From positions 1 through 10,281 of the forward strand of contig JBEICQ010000072.1 in NCBI GenBank assembly GCA_040383885.1: a stretch of 10,281 nt of DNA. Reading direction: 5' to 3'. The DNA comes from JBEICQ01 sp040383885. Its GTDB lineage: Bacteria > Bacteroidota > Bacteroidia > UBA4408. Shown piece after piece: positions 8,064-10,281 of this stretch (the stretch's first letter is position 1; every line of letters starts with the position of its first letter). The position numbers and the translations under genes were made by a program. The notes under the pieces are model-generated. The model had not been told where the DNA came from. It ran no database searches and saw nothing but the letters and a program-made list of their open reading frames with translations.

Positions 8064-8396
8064 TTAAGTTTTGCCAAAAAGCCTGCCTGCATAGTATACC
8101 AAAAGAAGCATGAATCCGCTGGCAAATAAACCGGCAGAATAAGGCCTGAACTGCCAGCCAAAAAATTCACCCGTCATCCATAATGAATTGGCACTGATCC
8201 AAAGCATAACTGCAAGATTATGCATGAGCTCGCTGTATATGTTACGGCTCCACCAGGTAAGCAGTGCAGCAAGAATGAAAGTAGGCGCAATCATGACCAT
8301 CCCCATCCACCGAAATTCCATTGCCCAGCATGCATCCTTCAATAACCAGAATAGAATGTGCAGATTTTCTCTTTTTTTTAGCCTGATGGAATCCAC
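8064..8396 (-). CDS. Conserved small multi-pass membrane protein of unknown function
   Basis: A 110-residue protein of unknown role, very rich in Trp, Met and Leu. Hydrophobic segments lie at about 12-25 (LHILFWLLKDACWAM, weaker), 31-48 (starting MGMVMIAPTFILAALL), 60-79 (starting HNLAVMLWISANSLWM) and 86-106 (starting YSAGLFASGFMLLLVYY), so three to four membrane helices and a Lys/Arg-rich N-terminus (RLKKRE). It resembles a family of short hypothetical proteins seen in Bacteroidota, from my general recollection rather than a search. The start is a GTG at 8396, only 3 bases past the carrier-protein stop. The first ATG, at Met26, would remove the LKDACW stretch that seems part of the conserved region, so I prefer the GTG. 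Tight spacing on both sides suggests co-translation with the carrier protein and purQ. Confidence 0.75.
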   Translation of the reverse strand: MDSIRLKKRENLHILFWLLKDACWAMEFRWMGMVMIAPTFILAALLTWWSRNIYSELMHNLAVMLWISANSLWMTGEFFGWQFRPYSAGLFASGFMLLLVYYAGRLFGKT

Positions 8397-8399
8397 AAC

Positions 8400-8909
8400 T
8401 TATGCGAAATTGATCAGAATCTGGTTCTTTTCTACAGCGGCAGATTTCTGCACATGCACTTTTTGTATGGTTCCATCTGCCGGTGACTTTAATATGTTTT
8501 CCATTTTCATGGCTTCAAGCACCAGGAGAGGATCCCCCTTTTTTACATTGTCGCCTGCTTTTACCCTAATCTCAAGAACCAGACCCGGCATGGGCGCTTT
8601 TAATTCGTTTACCTTGGAGGTCTGCCCTGCATCCATGCCCAGGCTTTTGAGCATCATATCGAGCTTATCCTGAAGTCGAATGTGATAGGGATGATTATTT
8701 ATTTTGATGGTCATCTCCTTCATCGTCTCGTTGTAATCAGTTATCTCCGCAACATAAGATTTTGTCTCCAGTAGCATACTGATTCGACGATGATCGATTT
8801 GATGAACATCAGCATGATGAATTTTGTCATCAATTTTAACCCTGAAGGAGGAAATTTCCGTGGGGTCGATTTCCACAGCTTCGTTTTGGTTAACCTGTAC
8901 TTTATACAT
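8400..8909 (-). CDS. Biotin carboxyl carrier protein (biotin/lipoyl attachment domain)
   Basis: Carries the covalently bound biotin of an acyl-CoA (acetyl- or propionyl-type) carboxylase or a related biotin enzyme. It has 169 residues. The C-terminal biotinyl domain (about 100-169) has KAPMPGLV, then the attachment motif EAMKMEN at 132-138 with Lys135 as the biotinylated residue, and the second half-repeat KSPADGTI. The first 95 or so residues form a beta-rich N-terminal part (YKVQVNQNEAVEI...) like those of Bacteroidota carrier subunits annotated as acetyl-CoA carboxylase biotin carboxyl carrier protein. Biotin carboxylase and carboxyltransferase genes, often found next to such carriers, are not present: upstream is a divergent gene, downstream a membrane protein and purQ. 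Whether it serves acetyl-CoA or propionyl-CoA carboxylase cannot be told here. ATG at 8909; probable first gene of the five-gene run. Confidence 0.9.
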   Translation of the reverse strand: MYKVQVNQNEAVEIDPTEISSFRVKIDDKIHHADVHQIDHRRISMLLETKSYVAEITDYNETMKEMTIKINNHPYHIRLQDKLDMMLKSLGMDAGQTSKVNELKAPMPGLVLEIRVKAGDNVKKGDPLLVLEAMKMENILKSPADGTIQKVHVQKSAAVEKNQILINFA

Positions 8910-8976
8910 TGCGATTATTTACCCAACAATGTTACGAAATAAATCCCTGAATAGGCACTTTTTTTCCCTTATTCCT

Positions 8977-9051
8977 TTAGCCGGCTTTTCTTGTAAGTGC
9001 GCCTGAATACCCGTTAAATGATGTACATTTATACGGGAGTTAACCGGCTCT
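8977..9051. repeat. Pair of near-identical CCGGCT repeats flanking a hairpin
   Basis: TTAGCCGGCTTT (8977-8988) and TTAACCGGCTCT (9040-9051) agree at 10 of 12 positions. The first contains the perfect palindrome AGCCGGCT. AGCCGG of the left copy (8979-8984) can also pair with CCGGCT of the right copy (9044-9049), enclosing the hairpin at 9010-9037. They lie between two divergent genes, so a protein-binding site is possible, but the copies are short. Confidence 0.4.
9010..9037. repeat. Imperfect 11-bp hairpin in the divergent intergenic region
   Basis: CCCGTTAAATG (9010-9020) and CATTTATACGGG (9026-9037) pair over 11 bp with one unpaired T at 9032, leaving a 5-base ATGTA loop. There is no T tract on either side and no gene ends here, so it is not an intrinsic terminator. 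It lies upstream of the candidate start sites of both divergent genes, so it would act as DNA, for example as an operator, unless transcription starts further away than I predict. The rest of the 250-base gap holds only the repeats and the promoter listed separately. Confidence 0.5.
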
Positions 9052-9084
9052 GATTCATCTTTAGCACTTCAAACTTTTTTGCTG

Positions 9085-9116
9085 TTTGCAGATTAGGTAC
9101 TCGTTTTGTATCATTG
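9085..9116 (+). promoter_or_regulatory. Candidate Bacteroidota promoter of the nucleotidyltransferase gene
   Basis: TTTG at 9085-9088 is followed after 20 bases by TATCATTG at 9109-9116. The Bacteroidota primary promoter is TTTG, 19-20 bases, TAnnTTTG, so spacing is ideal and only one -7 base differs (A for T). Transcription would start near 9123, leaving about 37 bases of leader before the ATG at 9160. It is the only arrangement of this type I found in the gap reading rightward. Confidence 0.5.
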
Positions 9117-9159
9117 TTACCGTTGAAAGCCCGTTGAGTTTCATGCGGTAAGAAAGTAA

Positions 9160-10098
9160 ATGCAGGTAGAAGAAGTGCATACCATCAGAAATACACTATC
9201 ACCCTCGTTTGGGGATGTAGATTCCGTCATCAAAACACTTTCTTATTTTAAAGTATTTTCCTATCCCCTAACGGCAGATCAACTCCATCATTTTTATCCT
9301 ACAAAAATAACTTATCAGGAGTTGGAACATTTACTCAGTCATTGCATAGCAAAAGGCATCGTGCATGAATACCTGGGTTATATGAGTTTGAATACCTGTC
9401 TTCCCTCTATCAATGATCGTTTGAGGGATGAAATTGCTCACAAAAAAATATGGAAAACTGCAGTACAGAATGCCCGATTTATACACCGTTTCCCCTTCGT
9501 GCTCTCTGTAAGTATCTCTGGTTCTTGCGCCAAGGGAGTGTTCCCCAAAGATGCTGATGTGGATTTTTTTATCATTACCCAGCCCGGAAAACTTTGGCTC
9601 TGCAGAACTTTGTTGGTTCTCTACAAGAAAATATTCAGGGCCAATAGCCACCGATTTTTCTGTATCAATTATCTGATTGCATCTGATGCACGCGAGATAC
9701 CGGATAAAAACCTTTTTACAGCGATTGAACTGTCGACCCTCACAAACATCACAGGAAAAGAAGTTTTCAGTGATTTTGAGAAAGCCAACCGCTGGTATCT
9801 GCAATATCTTCCTAACCACAAAGGACCGATGATGAGCGAGAGTAATGATCCGATAAAATTTATCCTTTTCCGATGGTTAGAACAATTGCAACCCAAGGGT
9901 TTGCTTGCTAAAGCTGATGATCTCTTTTTAAGGATAAGCCATCGCATCCGTAAGAGCAAATTCAATGAGATGGACAAAGAGCAGTTCGGGTTGAATCTCA
10001 GAACCCTGAAGTCGGTTTCAAAGCATCATCCCCGTGGTTATCAGTACAAGGTTTTACAGCGAATGGAGGAAATTTACAAGCAAGTAACCCTTTCATGA
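9160..10098 (+). CDS. Winged-helix plus minimal nucleotidyltransferase domain protein
   Basis: A 312-residue cytoplasmic protein of unknown role. Residues about 20-80 look like a winged-helix domain (SVIKTLSYFKVFSYPLTADQ, then a YQELEHLLSHCIAKGIV helix pair). A polymerase-beta-type nucleotidyltransferase core follows: SISGSCAKG at 118-125, then DADVDFF at 131-137, giving the family's GS...DxD signature with Gly121, Ser122, Asp133 and Asp135, so the metal-binding acidic pair is intact. The C-terminal 170 residues are helical and basic, with RISHRIRKSKF near 246-256. Family members move NMP groups to small molecules, RNA or proteins, or act as antitoxins; nothing here fixes the substrate. No toxin-like HEPN partner is seen: the next gene overlaps it by ATGA and encodes a probable B12-radical SAM enzyme, so the two are probably coupled in a biosynthetic unit that continues beyond the window. 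Confidence 0.8.
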   Translation: MQVEEVHTIRNTLSPSFGDVDSVIKTLSYFKVFSYPLTADQLHHFYPTKITYQELEHLLSHCIAKGIVHEYLGYMSLNTCLPSINDRLRDEIAHKKIWKTAVQNARFIHRFPFVLSVSISGSCAKGVFPKDADVDFFIITQPGKLWLCRTLLVLYKKIFRANSHRFFCINYLIASDAREIPDKNLFTAIELSTLTNITGKEVFSDFEKANRWYLQYLPNHKGPMMSESNDPIKFILFRWLEQLQPKGLLAKADDLFLRISHRIRKSKFNEMDKEQFGLNLRTLKSVSKHHPRGYQYKVLQRMEEIYKQVTLS

Positions 10099-10281
10099 AA
10101 ATCCTTTTCTCCCATTCATATGTGCTGTCCTTCGATCCCAAGCAGGAGAAGTCCATGCAGCCCTATCCGCCCCTCGCTACTCTTTTTGCTGCAACACTTG
10201 CCAAAAGCCTTGGTCATGAGGTTGAAGTGCACGATGTGCAATTCGATACGGATGAGACAAAGCTGATAGCTGCTGTCAAAA
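10095..10281 (+). CDS. Start of a probable B12-binding radical SAM protein (cut by window edge)
   Basis: The ATG at 10095 overlaps the preceding stop (ATGA), and 62 full codons run to the edge without a stop. The translation opens MKILFSHSYVLSFDPKQ, then PYPPLATLFAATLAKSLGHEVEVHD. This is the usual N-terminus of B12-binding-domain radical SAM enzymes: a short beta strand, a PPL-A-L motif, then a helix leading to GHEV-x-x-x-D. The cobalamin-loop residues and the CxxxCxxC cluster motif would lie further right and cannot be checked, so the radical SAM half is inferred from the N-terminal pattern. Enzymes of this class perform methylations and other radical reactions on lipids, natural products or cofactors. 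Confidence 0.65.
   Translation, partial: MKILFSHSYVLSFDPKQEKSMQPYPPLATLFAATLAKSLGHEVEVHDVQFDTDETKLIAAVK

Noticed and set aside
8188..8673. A 161-codon open frame on the plus strand across the small membrane protein and carrier genes
   Set aside because: It lies fully antisense to two well-supported genes, spans their boundary, and its translation shows no recognisable domain or natural start context.
8927..8934. TAACATTG (minus strand) as the promoter of the carrier-protein gene
   Set aside because: One mismatch to the -7 consensus and no -33 TTTG upstream; a promoter must exist in this gap but I cannot place it with support.
9331..9819. A 162-codon open frame on the minus strand inside the nucleotidyltransferase gene
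   Set aside because: The plus-strand frame carries the GS...DxD motif and family-like domains; the opposite frame has no motif and is a mirror of that coding sequence.
9160..10098. Nucleotidyltransferase as the antitoxin of a toxin-antitoxin (MNT/HEPN) or defence system
   Set aside because: At 312 residues with an N-terminal winged helix it is much larger than MNT antitoxins, and its coupled neighbour looks like a B12-radical SAM enzyme, not a HEPN toxin or defence effector.

Overview
The window looks like a chromosomal segment of a Bacteroidota bacterium, probably from the Chitinophagales/Sphingobacteriales side of the phylum. The reasons are a subtilisin-like protease ending in a type IX secretion (Por-type) sorting domain, an AT-rich sequence with few Shine-Dalgarno sites, candidate promoters of the Bacteroidota TTTG/TAnnTTTG type, an LpxB gene (outer membrane with lipid A), and a small beta-barrel outer membrane protein. 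The taxonomic placement is inference from gene content; no marker gene such as rRNA is present.

Layout: eight genes read leftward (minus strand) from about 8.9 kb to 0.09 kb. In transcription order they are a biotin carboxyl carrier protein, a small conserved membrane protein, purQ, lpxB, a SpoIID/LytB-family protein, tilS, a secreted S8 protease and an outer membrane beta-barrel protein. The first five are packed with gaps of 3, 23, 20 and 6 bases and look like one transcription unit. A 115-base gap before tilS holds a good Bacteroidota -7 element, so tilS probably starts a second unit. tilS overlaps the protease gene by four bases (ATGA), and the beta-barrel gene follows after 30 bases. A clear rho-independent terminator at the left edge closes the run.

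On the right, a 250-base divergent intergenic region carries an 11-bp imperfect hairpin and a pair of near-identical CCGGCT-containing repeats. From it a plus-strand unit departs. This consists of a winged-helix-plus-minimal-nucleotidyltransferase protein and, overlapping it by ATGA, the beginning of a probable B12-binding radical SAM protein that is cut by the window edge.

Most of the content is housekeeping: purine synthesis, lipid A synthesis, cell-wall remodelling and tRNA modification. The least explained parts are the nucleotidyltransferase/radical SAM pair at the right edge, the small membrane protein next to the carrier protein, and the tilS leader. I see no CRISPR array, insertion sequence, tRNA or rRNA, and no clear sign of a mobile element or defence system.
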